This document shows, piece after piece, positions 25,577-34,409 of a stretch of DNA of 64,000 nucleotides. The position numbers and the translations under genes are program-made. Origin of the DNA: Elusimicrobiota bacterium (lineage in GTDB: Bacteria; Elusimicrobiota; Elusimicrobia; FEN-1173); the NCBI GenBank assembly GCA_016714745.1, contig JADKCG010000003.1, forward strand, positions 1 to 64,000, written 5' to 3'. Every line of letters begins with the position of its first letter. Within the stretch, counting starts at the first letter, position 1. Under the pieces are notes generated by a model that did no database searches, was not told where the DNA came from, and saw only the letters and a list, made by a program, of their open reading frames with translations.

Positions 25577-26625
25577 TAAACTTTCCCTCTGAAGAAAGTC
25601 AGCAAGAGAGCCGCCATGGAAAAAAGCAGTGTCATGACGTATACCAAAAGAACCACCTCTCTCTGGGTCCACCCCAGAGCCAGAAGCCGATGGTGAAAGT
25701 GTCCTTTATCGGCGGTCATGAGCCCGTTTCCGCTTCGCGCTCGGCGAACCAGGGCAAAAGCCACGTCCACCACCGGGAGTGCAACGACGATCACCGGAAT
25801 GAGAAGCGCAATGACGGCGCTGGTTTTCAATGTCCCGATGATGCTGATGGTGCCCAACATAAACCCCAAAAAGAGCGCCCCGCCGTCGCCCATGAACACC
25901 TTGGCCGGGTTAAAGTTATAAATAAGAAACCCCAAACACGCCCCACTCACCGCCGCCGCCAGGACTGAAGCCAACTTAAGCTGTTTGGAATAAAGCAAAA
26001 TTTTTGTGTCGGACTGGAGAAGAGCCACGAAAAGGAAGGTTCCCGCCGCGATGGCGCAAATCCCCCCGGCCAAACCGTCCAGCCCGTCAGTCAGATTGAT
26101 GGCGTTCATAAACCCCAGAAGCCAAAAGAGGGTGACGATTTGGGACACGAGTAGAGGGAACGTGACGAACCCGAACCCCGGGATCGCCAACCCCGCCATG
26201 CGGACCCCGTAAATCATGGCCACGTAAGCGGCGATGATTTGGGTCAAAAGTTTAACCACGGGGGGGAGGGATTTCCGGTCATCCCACATACCCAAGACCA
26301 CGCAAAGGATCCCCCCGATGATCACCCCGGTCAATTGGGCCCTAAGGCTCAAAACCCCAACAGTCTGGCCCTTTTCCAAAACCTGATAATGGAAATTGAG
26401 CAATTTAGAAAACCAGGGGATGAAAAATCCCACGGCGCCCAAACCTAGAAAAACGCCGCCAGCGATGGCACCACCGCCCCAGCGGGCGGTGGGATGGGTA
26501 TGAACTTTGCGGGGGTCCGGGAGATCCATCACGCCAAACCGCCGGGAGAGCCCGATGAATAATGGAACCAGGCCCGCCGTTGCGGCCAGGGCCACAAAAA
26601 AAGCAACGAGTTGGGCGTGGATCAA
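25576..26625 (-). CDS. Undecaprenyl-phosphate GlcNAc-1-phosphate transferase, WecA/TagO type
   Basis: Polytopic membrane enzyme (about 10-11 helices, 349 residues) of the MraY/WecA family that starts surface glycan synthesis on the lipid carrier. Seen: GMWDDRKSLPP (Asp-Asp Mg2+ motif), NAINLTDGLDGLAGG, IYNFNPAKVFMGDGGALFLGF, and the C-terminal cytosolic DKGHFHHRLLALGWTQRE, a basic/His motif that marks the WecA/TagO branch rather than MraY. Coupled by TAATG to wecB, which supplies ManNAc precursor, so both probably serve one exopolysaccharide or teichoic-acid-like pathway. Confidence 0.9.
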   Translation of the reverse strand: MIHAQLVAFFVALAATAGLVPLFIGLSRRFGVMDLPDPRKVHTHPTARWGGGAIAGGVFLGLGAVGFFIPWFSKLLNFHYQVLEKGQTVGVLSLRAQLTGVIIGGILCVVLGMWDDRKSLPPVVKLLTQIIAAYVAMIYGVRMAGLAIPGFGFVTFPLLVSQIVTLFWLLGFMNAINLTDGLDGLAGGICAIAAGTFLFVALLQSDTKILLYSKQLKLASVLAAAVSGACLGFLIYNFNPAKVFMGDGGALFLGFMLGTISIIGTLKTSAVIALLIPVIVVALPVVDVAFALVRRARSGNGLMTADKGHFHHRLLALGWTQREVVLLVYVMTLLFSMAALLLTFFRGKV

Positions 26626-26632
26626 ACTGTTC

Positions 26633-27886
26633 TCATGCTTTCTTTAACCGCGCCGCATAGAGCGGAAATTTTTTGGTGAGTGCCAAAACGTCCTTGCGAA
26701 TCTTGGCCAACCGTTTTGGGTCGGCGCGAAATTCAATGGCTTCGTTGATCCATCCCGCGATGGTCACCATTTCTTTTTCTTTCATGCCACGGGTGGTGAG
26801 GGCGGGCGTGCCGATTCGGACGCCCGAGGTAACGAAAGGTTTTTCCGGGTCGAAAGGAATCGTATTCTTATTGACGGTGATGCCCGCTTGGCCCAAAATC
26901 CCCTCCGCCTCTTTTCCCGTGGTGGATTTGGAACGGAGGTCGATGGTTAAAAGATGGCAGTCGGTTCCCCCCGCGACAATGCGGAAACCGTGGTCGGCCA
27001 GGGCGGCGGCCAGGGCCCGGGCGTTGGCGAGAACCTGGGCCTGATATTTTTTGAAGCTGGGCTTCAGGGCTTCACCGAAAGCCACGGCTTTGGCCGCGAT
27101 CACGTGCATGAGCGGCCCTCCTTGAACCCCAGGGAAGACAGCGCGATCAATGTCTTTCGCGTATTTTTCTTTGCAGAGAATGACGCCGCCCCGGGGACCG
27201 CGCAGGGTTTTGTGGGTTGTGGTCGTCACGAAATCCGCCAGGGGCACGGGGTTCGGATAGAGACCCGCGGCCACGAGCCCCGCGTAATGGGCGATGTCGG
27301 CGAAGAGGAGAGCCCCGACGGAGTTCGCGATGGCGCGAAGCCGTGCCCAATCGATCACGCGGGAATAGTTAGACGCGCCGGAAAGGATCATCTTGGGTTT
27401 GTGTTCCTTCGCAAGAATCTCCAACCGATCGTAGTCGATTTGTTCGGTTTCCGGATGGACACCGTAAGAAACAACTTTGAAATATTTCCCCGAAAAGTTC
27501 AGCGGATGTCCGTGGGTGAGATGGCCCCCATGGGACAGTTCCAATCCCATGATGGTATCGCCGGGGGCCAACATCGCCAGATAGACCGCCATGTTCGCCT
27601 GTGACCCGGAATGGGGCTGAACATTGGCATGTTCCGCCCCAAAAAGTGCTTTCACCCGATCGATGGCAAAGGTTTCGGCCTTATCCACTTCCTCGCATCC
27701 GCCGTAGTAACGTTTGCCAGGATATCCCTCGGCGTATTTATTGGTGAGGACCGAACCTTGGGCTTCCAACACCGCTTCGGACACATAATTCTCCGACGCG
27801 ATCATCTCGAGCCCTTCTTCCTGCCGCTTGGTTTCAGCCAAAATGGTTTTAAAAAGTTTCGGATCTGATTTCTTAAGAAAGCTCAT
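26633..27886 (-). CDS. glyA: Serine hydroxymethyltransferase
   Basis: Interconverts serine and glycine while loading one-carbon units onto tetrahydrofolate. 417 residues. [48 protein letters not shown], and the PLP lysine in [13 protein letters not shown]. The ATG at 27886 overlaps the fic stop by 4 bp. Works with metF in the folate cycle; metF is elsewhere in the window. Confidence 0.95.
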   Translation of the reverse strand: MSFLKKSDPKLFKTILAETKRQEEGLEMIASENYVSEAVLEAQGSVLTNKYAEGYPGKRYYGGCEEVDKAETFAIDRVKALFGAEHANVQPHSGSQANMAVYLAMLAPGDTIMGLELSHGGHLTHGHPLNFSGKYFKVVSYGVHPETEQIDYDRLEILAKEHKPKMILSGASNYSRVIDWARLRAIANSVGALLFADIAHYAGLVAAGLYPNPVPLADFVTTTTHKTLRGPRGGVILCKEKYAKDIDRAVFPGVQGGPLMHVIAAKAVAFGEALKPSFKKYQAQVLANARALAAALADHGFRIVAGGTDCHLLTIDLRSKSTTGKEAEGILGQAGITVNKNTIPFDPEKPFVTSGVRIGTPALTTRGMKEKEMVTIAGWINEAIEFRADPKRLAKIRKDVLALTKKFPLYAARLKKA

Positions 27887-29079
27887 GTGTTTCCTCCGTG
27901 TGATTCGGGTGCAGGGTCATTAAAAAGTTTGATGTAGGGTTCGTAGCGGAATCGGCGGTGACGTTTTTGCCCCGTCATTTCGGAAATGATGCCAATCTTA
28001 ACCAATCGGGAAACCAGCTGGTTCGCGGCCGGGAATGTGGTCCTGGTTAATTTTTGGACATCCGCAATGGAAAGGATGGGTTGTTGATACAGGTGTTCTA
28101 GGACACGGATGCCGTTGCCGGTGGCGCGCCCGAGCGAGGCAGTGGCTTTGGCGCGATGCTCTTCACGCAAAGCGAGAATAAGTCGAGCGGTGGTCGTGGC
28201 TTCTCCACTGACCTCCACCACTCCGCGTAAAAAAAACGAAAGCCAATTTTCCCAATCTCCCCGGTCACGAACGGATTGAAGGCGCTCATAGTATTCGGTC
28301 CGATGGCGTTTAAAGTAATGAGACAGGTAAAGCACGGGTTTGAGAAGGATGTCGCGCTGGCAGAGGAGAAAGCTGATCAGCAATCGTCCGATGCGACCGT
28401 TTCCATCCAGAAAGGGGTGGATGGTTTCAAATTGGGCGTGAATCAGACCGATTTGAATTAAGACGGGCATATCGGTGGGGGCATGGAGAAACTTTTCCAA
28501 ATCACTGAGAAGCGCGGGCACTTGGTCGGGTGGCGGAGGTACAAAAGAAGCGTCGTTGAGCGTGCATCCAGGAGGCCCGATCCAGTTTTGAGATCGACGA
28601 AGTTCTCCCGAAGTGAGTTGAGAGCCTCGGCCTCCGCTCAACAGGCGCTCATGAATTTCTTTGATTAATCGGATCGACAACGGGAGCGTGCGCAATCGTT
28701 CCAGGCCATAGTTCATTGCATGAACGTAATTGACCACTTCAGCGACATCTTTCGGACGGTCGGGTGACTGAACACTGGCTTCCGCGGCCAGCAGATCGTT
28801 GAGTGAGCTTTGGGTGCCTTCAATTTGGCTGGAGAGAACGGCTTCTTTGCGGACATACATTAAGACAAAAAGGTCAGAGTTCGGGAGCGTCTGGATGGAT
28901 CCGTCCAATCGCCCCAGGGCCCTATCCGCTTGGGAAAGGAGCGATTGACCTTCGCCGATGATTTTGATGGGTGGCGTGGGTGGCAAAGCCGCAGGAATAA
29001 ACGCACTGTAGCCGGTCAATTGTTTTTGGTACCGACCCGACCGATAAAGTTTTTGTGTCCCCGGCGTTTCGCGACTCAT
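27883..29079 (-). CDS. Fic-family protein with N-terminal inhibitory motif and C-terminal winged helix
   Basis: About 398 residues from ATG 29079, with a GTG just upstream and a GGGAC ribosome-site-like stretch. An N-terminal Fic_N helix carries [16 protein letters not shown], the S-x-x-x-E-G self-inhibitory motif, near residue 85. The catalytic loop [14 protein letters not shown] (H-P-F-x-(D/E)-G-N-G-R) lies near residue 221 and would transfer AMP or another nucleotide part to a hydroxyl. The C-terminus has a winged-helix-like region ([20 protein letters not shown]). The target is unknown. Upstream A/T-rich repeats suggest self-regulation. Confidence 0.88.
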   Translation of the reverse strand: MSRETPGTQKLYRSGRYQKQLTGYSAFIPAALPPTPPIKIIGEGQSLLSQADRALGRLDGSIQTLPNSDLFVLMYVRKEAVLSSQIEGTQSSLNDLLAAEASVQSPDRPKDVAEVVNYVHAMNYGLERLRTLPLSIRLIKEIHERLLSGGRGSQLTSGELRRSQNWIGPPGCTLNDASFVPPPPDQVPALLSDLEKFLHAPTDMPVLIQIGLIHAQFETIHPFLDGNGRIGRLLISFLLCQRDILLKPVLYLSHYFKRHRTEYYERLQSVRDRGDWENWLSFFLRGVVEVSGEATTTARLILALREEHRAKATASLGRATGNGIRVLEHLYQQPILSIADVQKLTRTTFPAANQLVSRLVKIGIISEMTGQKRHRRFRYEPYIKLFNDPAPESHGGNT

Positions 29080-29089
29080 GGTCACGTCC

Positions 29090-29164
29090 CTTTAATATAA
29101 ACAACGATCCCGTGCATAGTAAAGCTAAACTTTAATATGGACGCAAGGGCGCCGTATATTAAAG
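29090..29164 (-). promoter_or_regulatory. Candidate operator/promoter of fic with three ctttaatat half-sites
   Basis: ctttaatat occurs at 29090-29098 and 29130-29138, and its inverted form atattaaag at 29156-29164, all between fic and tsaC. The Fic protein ends in a winged-helix-like domain, so it may bind these sites. Binding is inferred only from position and symmetry. Confidence 0.4.
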
Positions 29165-29186
29165 GCAACGTTTTGCTTGGATGTCA

Positions 29187-29816
29187 TCATAAAAATCGCA
29201 ACAATTCTTTTTTCTTAATAGCGCCTTCTCGGACGAGGGTCCAATGGGTGCTGGCCACGTTGATCACGGTGGAAGGCACCCCGCCGGGGCAGGGCCCGGC
29301 GTCCACCAAAACATCCACACGCCCGCCGAAAAGACCTTCGGCCTCTTTTCCCGTAACAGCTTCGGGGTGGCCGGACCGATTGGCGCTGGTGACAGCCAAC
29401 GGTTGGCCCATTTTTTTTAGGATCGCCTGGGTCACAGGGTGGGCGGGGATCCTTAGGGCGAGCGTGTCTTTCCCTCCCGTGGTCCAGCGGCCCAGGGCCG
29501 ACGTATTAAACACCACCGTCAACGGGCCGGGCCAATACCTGTCCAACAGGTGGCGCAGTTTTTTGCTCGGCGGTTCAACCAACGCCAGCGCTTGTTCCAC
29601 GTTCGCCACTAAAAAGGGAAAGGGCTTTTTGTACGAACGCCCTTTCAAACGATAGATCCGCCGTATGGCGTGAGGTCGAAAGACGCTGGCGGCGATCCCA
29701 TACACGGTGTCGGTCGGAAAAATCACCACGCCGCCCGCCGCCAGCGCGGTCACTGTTTGTTTCAACGCGGTCCGCCCGATTCGGCGGCCCTTCACGTGGA
29801 TCAGGGGTGTTTTCAA
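29187..29816 (-). CDS. tsaC: Threonylcarbamoyl-AMP synthase (Sua5/YrdC family)
   Basis: Makes the threonylcarbamoyl-adenylate used for t6A37 modification of ANN-decoding tRNAs. 209 residues, single YrdC domain. GGVVIFPTDTVYGIAASVF, RIYRLKGRSYKKPFPFLV with the K-x-R...K-x-x motif, YWPGPLTVVF, LALRIPAHPVTQAIL and PLAVTSANRSGHPE. Lacks the extra Sua5 C-terminal domain, so it is TsaC-length. Starts 4 bp after argJ and closes the rsmI-argC-zinc ribbon-argJ run. Confidence 0.93.
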   Translation of the reverse strand: MKTPLIHVKGRRIGRTALKQTVTALAAGGVVIFPTDTVYGIAASVFRPHAIRRIYRLKGRSYKKPFPFLVANVEQALALVEPPSKKLRHLLDRYWPGPLTVVFNTSALGRWTTGGKDTLALRIPAHPVTQAILKKMGQPLAVTSANRSGHPEAVTGKEAEGLFGGRVDVLVDAGPCPGGVPSTVINVASTHWTLVREGAIKKKELLRFL

Positions 29817-29819
29817 AAG

Positions 29820-31043
29820 TTAGGTTGTGTAATCCGCGTTGATCGTGATGTACTCTTTGGAATAATCGCAGGTGGCGTATCGGCTCCAGGCTTTGCCCTG
29901 GTGGAGGTCAATGACGATAGTCACATGATCTTTTTTTAAGATCGAGTGAACGACCTTTTCGGAATAATGGGCTTTCCCCCCCTTCCGACAGACAAGGACA
30001 TCGCCGATGGAAACGTCCACTTTGTTAGGGTCGAAAGACACGCCCGCCCGCCCGATGGCGGCCAGAATTCTGCCCCAATTCGGGTCCGCCCCATGAAGCG
30101 CGGTTTTAAACAATGCGCTCGTCGCCACGGTGGCGGCCAATTGATGCGCGTCTTTTTCCGTCCGCGCCCCTTGCACAAAGATCCAAGCCAGCCGCGTGGC
30201 CCCTTCCCCATCCACCGCAATCTGGGTCGAAAGAGAGAGGCAAACCTCTTCTAAGGCCGACCTAAAATCGTTGAGGCCTTTTGAGGAAAGGGGACGAATG
30301 TCCCCGCGAATGCCCTCCCCGTTTGAAAGCAAGAACAGGCTGTCGTTGGTGGAGGTGTCGCCGTCGACGCTGACGCAGTTGAACGTGCGTTTCACGACGT
30401 CGGAGAGGGACTGTTGGAGGGGTTGGGCCGATATCGGGGCGTCGGTCAAAACCACCGACAACATCGTGGCCATGTTGGGATGAATCATGCCAGCGCCTTT
30501 GGCGCACCCCCAAACGGTGTAGACGGTCGAGCCAACGGCAAACGTGGTCCGGGCGGCTTTGGGCCGGGTGTCCGTGGTCATGATGGCACGGACCGCGTCC
30601 TCGGTGGAGGGAGTTCCTTTTCGAACGAGCCCAGCCATTTGCTTAATCCCACGCCCCAACGCGGGCCGAGGCAAATGACGGCCAATGACCCCCGTGGACG
30701 CCACCAGGACATCTGTCGCTTTTATGCCTAAGGCCGCGGCCAGTTCTTTCGCGGTCCAAACAGTATCCGCCATGCCCGGCTTTCCTGTACACGCGTTGGC
30801 GCAACCGGAATTAATGATCACCGCCTGGGCGGCGGCGGACACTTTCAGTTTCTTTTGACAATATTGGACCGGCGCGGCGCTGAAGAGGTTTTTCGTAAAA
30901 ACGCCCGCGGCCCGCGCCGGCCGATCGGACCAAAAGAGCGCGAGGTCTTTCTTTCCGGGTTTAGACGAAATGCCGCAACGAAGCCCGAAAAGTCGAAACC
31001 CTTTGGGCAAGTCGCTGTTCTTCAGGGGAACGGCGGAAACCAT
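29820..31043 (-). CDS. argJ: Ornithine acetyltransferase / N-acetylglutamate synthase
   Basis: Recycles the acetyl group from N-acetylornithine to glutamate (cyclic arginine pathway). 407 residues. VIINSGCANACTG near residue 75. The autocleavage and nucleophile site KGAGMIHPNMATML has the Thr at about residue 190, giving alpha and beta chains. C-terminal GADPNWGRILAAIGRAG. One-base TAATG coupling with the upstream zinc-ribbon gene. Whether it is bifunctional or only an ornithine acetyltransferase cannot be told from sequence; the absence of argA here does not settle it. Confidence 0.94.
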   Translation of the reverse strand: MVSAVPLKNSDLPKGFRLFGLRCGISSKPGKKDLALFWSDRPARAAGVFTKNLFSAAPVQYCQKKLKVSAAAQAVIINSGCANACTGKPGMADTVWTAKELAAALGIKATDVLVASTGVIGRHLPRPALGRGIKQMAGLVRKGTPSTEDAVRAIMTTDTRPKAARTTFAVGSTVYTVWGCAKGAGMIHPNMATMLSVVLTDAPISAQPLQQSLSDVVKRTFNCVSVDGDTSTNDSLFLLSNGEGIRGDIRPLSSKGLNDFRSALEEVCLSLSTQIAVDGEGATRLAWIFVQGARTEKDAHQLAATVATSALFKTALHGADPNWGRILAAIGRAGVSFDPNKVDVSIGDVLVCRKGGKAHYSEKVVHSILKKDHVTIVIDLHQGKAWSRYATCDYSKEYITINADYTT

Positions 31044-31240
31044 TATCGTCTCCGTGGTCCCCGATTCCGCCGGGTATTTTTACGACAGGTGGCACACCGT
31101 TTGGGTTCAGAGAGGCCCCGTTCGGCGAAAAATTTCTGTTCACCCTCTTCGAAGAAGAACGACGTGTTGCAATCCGCGCAGATCAGTTTCTTGTCTTTTG
31201 ACAGTCCCGCCAAACGTTTGATCCAAGCAATCAATCCCAT
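31043..31240 (-). CDS. Small zinc-ribbon protein
   Basis: 65 residues. Two cysteine pairs form a zinc ribbon: ICADCNTSFFFEEGEQKFF and RCATCRKNTRR. This is the pattern C-x-x-C-(x)n-F-x-F-x-x-G-E-Q-x-F-F seen in small 'probable zinc-ribbon' proteins. The Arg-rich tail suggests nucleic-acid contact. Sits 11 bp after argC and is coupled to argJ by TAATG, so it is co-transcribed with arginine genes, but no role in arginine synthesis is implied. Confidence 0.85.
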   Translation of the reverse strand: MGLIAWIKRLAGLSKDKKLICADCNTSFFFEEGEQKFFAERGLSEPKRCATCRKNTRRNRGPRRR

Positions 31241-31251
31241 AAGGGTTCCTC

Positions 31252-32274
31252 TTATTTTATTCCCATGGCCTCCGGGAGGCCGAAGAGAAGATTCATGTTT
31301 TGCACCGCCTGGCCCGACGCGCCTTTAACCAAATTATCAAGCGCGGCCAACACCACCACCCGGCGGTTTCGTTCATCGATGGTCACATTGATGTCCACGT
31401 AGTTCGTCCCCGCCGTGTCTTTCGTCTGTGGCCAGCGGCCCTCCGGAAGCAGGCGGATAAACCGTTCCCCGCCATAATCTTCCTCAAAGGCCTGCCGAAC
31501 GGCGGCGGCGGTCATTTTCTTTTTCAACGTTCCGTAGGCGGTCACAAGAATGCCCCGGGTCATGGGGACCAGATGCGGCACAAACGTGAGCGTCGTTGCT
31601 CGGCCGGTCTGATCGCCCAACACTTGTTCGATCTCAGGCACATGGCGATGTTTGGCCACGGCATACGCCTGAAAGTTTTCCGTCGCTTCGCAGTACAGAT
31701 ACATGGGGTCCACTTTTTTTCCTGCTCCCGATACGCCTGACTTAGCGTCGACGATGATGGATCCCGGCACCAGCCATTTTCGCCGAACCAACGGGGTCAA
31801 CGCTAAAATCGTGGTCGTGGCGTAACAGCCTGGATTGGCGATGAGCGGGGTGCCGGGAATGTCTTTTCGATAGAGTTCGGGAAGGCCGTAAACCGCTTTT
31901 TTTAACAATTCCGGCGAGGCGTGTTTCACTTTATACCAGGCCTCGTAGGTCTTCACATTTTTCAGACGGAAATCGGCGGAAAGATCAATGGCTTTTTTGC
32001 CCAGAGTCACGAAATCAGCGATGTTTTTGCTCCCCACCCCGTGGGGCAGGGCGAAAAAGGCCACGTCGCATTGACGGGCGATCCTTGGGGCGTTAAATGA
32101 TTCCAACGTAAGGTCGAGCCGCGCCCGCAGAAAGGGATGGATCTCCCCCAGTTTTTGACCGGGCCGAGATTCCGACGTGACATGGTCCACCCGAGCCTCC
32201 GGATGGGCCAACAAAATTCTCAGCAATTCCCCGCCGGTGTATCCGGTGGCACCAACAACCGCAACACGTATCAT
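31252..32274 (-). CDS. argC: N-acetyl-gamma-glutamyl-phosphate reductase
   Basis: NADPH-dependent reduction step of arginine synthesis. 340 residues from ATG 32274 (MIRVAVVGATGYTGGELLRI), which overlaps the rsmI stop as ATGA; an upstream start five codons earlier is less likely. Dinucleotide motif GATGYTGGEL; FFALPHGVG; the active-site Cys in LIANPGCYATTTILAL; AKSGVSGAGKK; and the His region AKHRHVPEIEQ. Confidence 0.95.
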   Translation of the reverse strand: MIRVAVVGATGYTGGELLRILLAHPEARVDHVTSESRPGQKLGEIHPFLRARLDLTLESFNAPRIARQCDVAFFALPHGVGSKNIADFVTLGKKAIDLSADFRLKNVKTYEAWYKVKHASPELLKKAVYGLPELYRKDIPGTPLIANPGCYATTTILALTPLVRRKWLVPGSIIVDAKSGVSGAGKKVDPMYLYCEATENFQAYAVAKHRHVPEIEQVLGDQTGRATTLTFVPHLVPMTRGILVTAYGTLKKKMTAAAVRQAFEEDYGGERFIRLLPEGRWPQTKDTAGTNYVDINVTIDERNRRVVVLAALDNLVKGASGQAVQNMNLLFGLPEAMGIK

Positions 32275-32951
32275 GGTTGAACTCCCCATTGGGGCGCGAT
32301 CACCACAGTGATCTCGCCTAAAATCTTCGGGCGCGCTCTTAAGACCGCCGCGATTTCGGAAAGCCGCCCGCGAATAAATTCCTCGTGTATCTTTGTTAAT
32401 TCCCGGGCGACCACTGCCGGGACATCCCCATAAACCGAGAGGGCCGCTTCGATTGCTTTCACCACCCGGTGCGGGGATTCATAAAAAACGATGGTCCGAT
32501 CTTTTCCCGCCGATTCCAATTCTCGACAAAACCGCCCGGAACGGCGTGGCAAAAATCCCAAAAACGTGAACCGGTCCCACGGCAGACCCGACGCCGCCAG
32601 CGCGGTTAAAAGCGCCGACGGTCCTGGGATGGGGACCACCGCGATTGACCGTTCCACCGCCATTGTGACAAGCCGCCCGCCGGGGTCAGAAAGGCCCGGC
32701 GTTCCCGCGTCGGTGACCAACGCTAAGTCTTCCCCTGCCGCCAATCGTTCCAAAAGCCGAGGCGCAACCCGTTCATGAACGTGTTCATCATACCGCACAA
32801 GCGGTTTTTCAATGGACAGATGGTGGAGTAGCTGTCCTGTCCGTCGAGTGTCTTCCGCCACGACCGCCGATGCTTTTGCCAAAACTTCTTTTGCCCGTTC
32901 CGACACATCTTTCAGATTGCCGATAGGTGTTGCCACAAGGAACAGCGCCAC
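32271..32951 (-). CDS. rsmI: 16S rRNA (cytidine-1402-2'-O)-methyltransferase
   Basis: 226 residues of the tetrapyrrole-methylase fold. LFLVATPIGNLKDVSERA, AEDTRRTGQLLHHL, LVTDAGTPGLSDPGGRLV (SAM-binding) and IVFYESPHRVVKAIEA are RsmI blocks. It 2'-O-methylates C1402 in the decoding centre. First gene of the rsmI-argC-zinc ribbon-argJ-tsaC run. The C-terminal helical domain of E. coli RsmI is shortened. Confidence 0.93.
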   Translation of the reverse strand: MALFLVATPIGNLKDVSERAKEVLAKASAVVAEDTRRTGQLLHHLSIEKPLVRYDEHVHERVAPRLLERLAAGEDLALVTDAGTPGLSDPGGRLVTMAVERSIAVVPIPGPSALLTALAASGLPWDRFTFLGFLPRRSGRFCRELESAGKDRTIVFYESPHRVVKAIEAALSVYGDVPAVVARELTKIHEEFIRGRLSEIAAVLRARPKILGEITVVIAPQWGVQP

Positions 32952-33035
32952 GATAGGATTCCTTATTGGTTCGTCTTTTCCCCATTTAAGGGGAGATCCG
33001 GACCGTCGCTGTTATGATTCGCTCGGGTTCCGATA

Positions 33036-33053
33036 CCCGATCAATCGGGCAAC
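33036..33053. repeat. Variant single REP-like hairpin
   Basis: cccgatcaatcgggcaac, matching the REPIN end with one changed loop base. It lies in the otherwise featureless gap between rsmI and the OmpA-family gene (32952-33146). Confidence 0.6.
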
Positions 33054-33146
33054 TCGAAAATGATCGTCACTGCTATTTCTCCTTCTCCCGCTGGCGGGGA
33101 GGGTGGGGCTTTCCGACGCGCAAACGATCGCTGATCTTCTGAATCG

Positions 33147-33776
33147 TTACTTTTTCTTTACTTGCTCCACCGAAATCAGCAGTTCCACTCGACGATTTTT
33201 AGCGCGCCCCTCGGCGGTATTGTTCGAAGCCACGGGGTTTGCTTCGCCTCGTCCGATGGCTTCAACCGCGGACGCGGGAAACCCTTGGGTGATCATCGCC
33301 AGACGCACCGCCTGGGCACGCTGTTCCGACAGCCGTTGATTGTATTCGCCGGCGCCTTGGTCATCGGTGTAGCCCACAACCACAATATGATTCTCGGGAT
33401 ATTTTTTAACAACGTCCGTTATTTTCTTGATGTTCTCCGCGGCCCGCGGTTTCAAATCCGATTTACCGGAATCAAAGAGAAGGCTATTTTTGAGCGTCGC
33501 AACGATCCCTTCTTCCGTCCGCCGCGTTTCGGTTAAAACCGCCAATTCTTTGGCTTGTCGGTCTAGGCGATTGCCGATCGTTCCACCGAGCAGAGCGCCC
33601 ACGGCCGCCCCGATGGCCGCCCCCTTCCCCGCGTTCCCCGACTGATGTCCCACCACCGCTCCAACTCCCGCCCCCGCCGCCGCGCCGGCTCCGGTTCCAA
33701 CCGCCGTCTTTTTCCCCGGTGTCACGCATGCCGAAATAACCATCGACGCAACAAATAGAAAATTTAATCGTCTCAC
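33147..33776 (-). CDS. OmpA-family lipoprotein with glycine zipper (Pal/YiaD-like)
   Basis: 209 residues. Lipoprotein signal MRRLNFLFVASMVISAC with lipobox I-S-A-C. A glycine-zipper stretch (about 25-70, GTGAGAAAGAGVGAVVG and AIGAAVGALLGGTIGNRLDR) is followed by a C-terminal OmpA peptidoglycan-binding domain: LLFDSGKSDLKP, VVVGYTDDQGAGEYNQRLSE and GRGEANPVASNNTAEGRAKN...R. Expected in the outer membrane, holding it to the cell wall. Last gene of the minus-strand half. Confidence 0.9.
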   Translation of the reverse strand: MRRLNFLFVASMVISACVTPGKKTAVGTGAGAAAGAGVGAVVGHQSGNAGKGAAIGAAVGALLGGTIGNRLDRQAKELAVLTETRRTEEGIVATLKNSLLFDSGKSDLKPRAAENIKKITDVVKKYPENHIVVVGYTDDQGAGEYNQRLSEQRAQAVRLAMITQGFPASAVEAIGRGEANPVASNNTAEGRAKNRRVELLISVEQVKKK

Positions 33777-33913
33777 CTATTCCCTCCGCTCATTGCGACC
33801 CCAACGCAGGTGATTTTATCAAAAGCCGGCGGTGTTCGGGGTTGAAAACATTAGTGGACGCTTTCATAAAACCACGCGCTACGCTTTGCCGTGAAACAAT
33901 GGTTTGAATTTGG

Positions 33914-33942
33914 TTGCGCCGCTCCCGTGCCCGTGCTAGAAT
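33914..33942 (+). promoter_or_regulatory. Candidate promoter for the tRNA-Ser region
   Basis: TTGCGC (33914-33919), 17-base spacer, TAGAAT (33937-33942). It lies 24 bp before the first tRNA-Ser-like head. The transcript would run through the repeat array into the intact tRNA. Confidence 0.45.
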
Positions 33943-33965
33943 GGGCGAGTTGCTTTACTCGTTTT

Positions 33966-34265
33966 GGAAAAGTGGCCGAGCGGGTCGCGTGTGCCGGTGG
34001 GTGGAATGTGCCTTGAATGGCACATTCCACGGGCGGCTCTGCCGCACAGGCTTTTGTCCGACTCAGATGGTCGGACAAAAGACGGTTGCGACGGGCCGAG
34101 TAGGCCCCGGCAGCCCCTCCTGGCCACATCGATTTATTTATTTATGGAAAGGTGGCCGAGCGGGTCGTGTGTGCCAGTGGCACACGGTTGCGACGGGCCG
34201 AGTAGGCCCCGGCAGCCCCTCCTGGCCACATCGATTTATTTATTTATGGAAAGGTGGCCGAGCGG
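33966..34265 (+). repeat. Array of tRNA-Ser 5'-end copies with hairpin-rich spacers
   Basis: The 18-base tRNA head ggaaaggtggccgagcgg occurs at 33966 (one mismatch), 34146 and 34248; the last is the real tRNA start. An 82-bp segment is repeated perfectly at 34082-34163 and 34184-34265 (period 102). Each spacer starts with a different palindrome: 34001-34030 and 34051-34081 (12-bp arms) in the first, 34169-34185 (8-bp arms) in the second. Both then end with the same 64-bp tail finishing in atttatttatttat. Confidence 0.85.
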
Positions 34266-34336
34266 CTGAAGGCAGCGGACTGCTAATCCGCTGTATGGGG
34301 AAACCTATACCGAGGGTTCGAATCCCTCCCTTTCCG
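34248..34336 (+). tRNA. tRNA-Ser (anticodon GCT)
   Basis: Acceptor GGAAAGG pairs with CCTTTCC. Anticodon arm GCGGA-CTGCTAA-TCCGC gives anticodon GCT. A long variable arm follows (TATGGGGAAACCTATA), then the T-arm GAGGGTTCGAATCCCTC. 89 nt with discriminator G; CCA is not encoded. A T-rich stretch follows (ttttctttttaatttta). Confidence 0.95.
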
Positions 34337-34409
34337 GTTTTCTTTTTAATTTTATGTCCTTATTCGTAAAATCATGCCGGGTCACCGGCGAGATGAATCC
34401 AATTTCTCT

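Noticed and set aside
25577..25672. Longer N-terminus for WecB
   Set aside because: It would overlap the WecA-like coding end by 96 bp; similarity and TAATG coupling support the start at 25576.
26954..27604. Plus-strand open frame opposite glyA
   Set aside because: Antisense shadow; glyA is complete and conserved on the other strand.
29860..32289. Riboswitch or arginine leader in the arg operon
   Set aside because: Genes overlap or are separated by 4-11 bp, leaving no room for a leader.
33964..34269. Plus-strand open frame across the tRNA-Ser array
   Set aside because: Repeats of tRNA sequence and hairpins translate to a repetitive, meaningless peptide.
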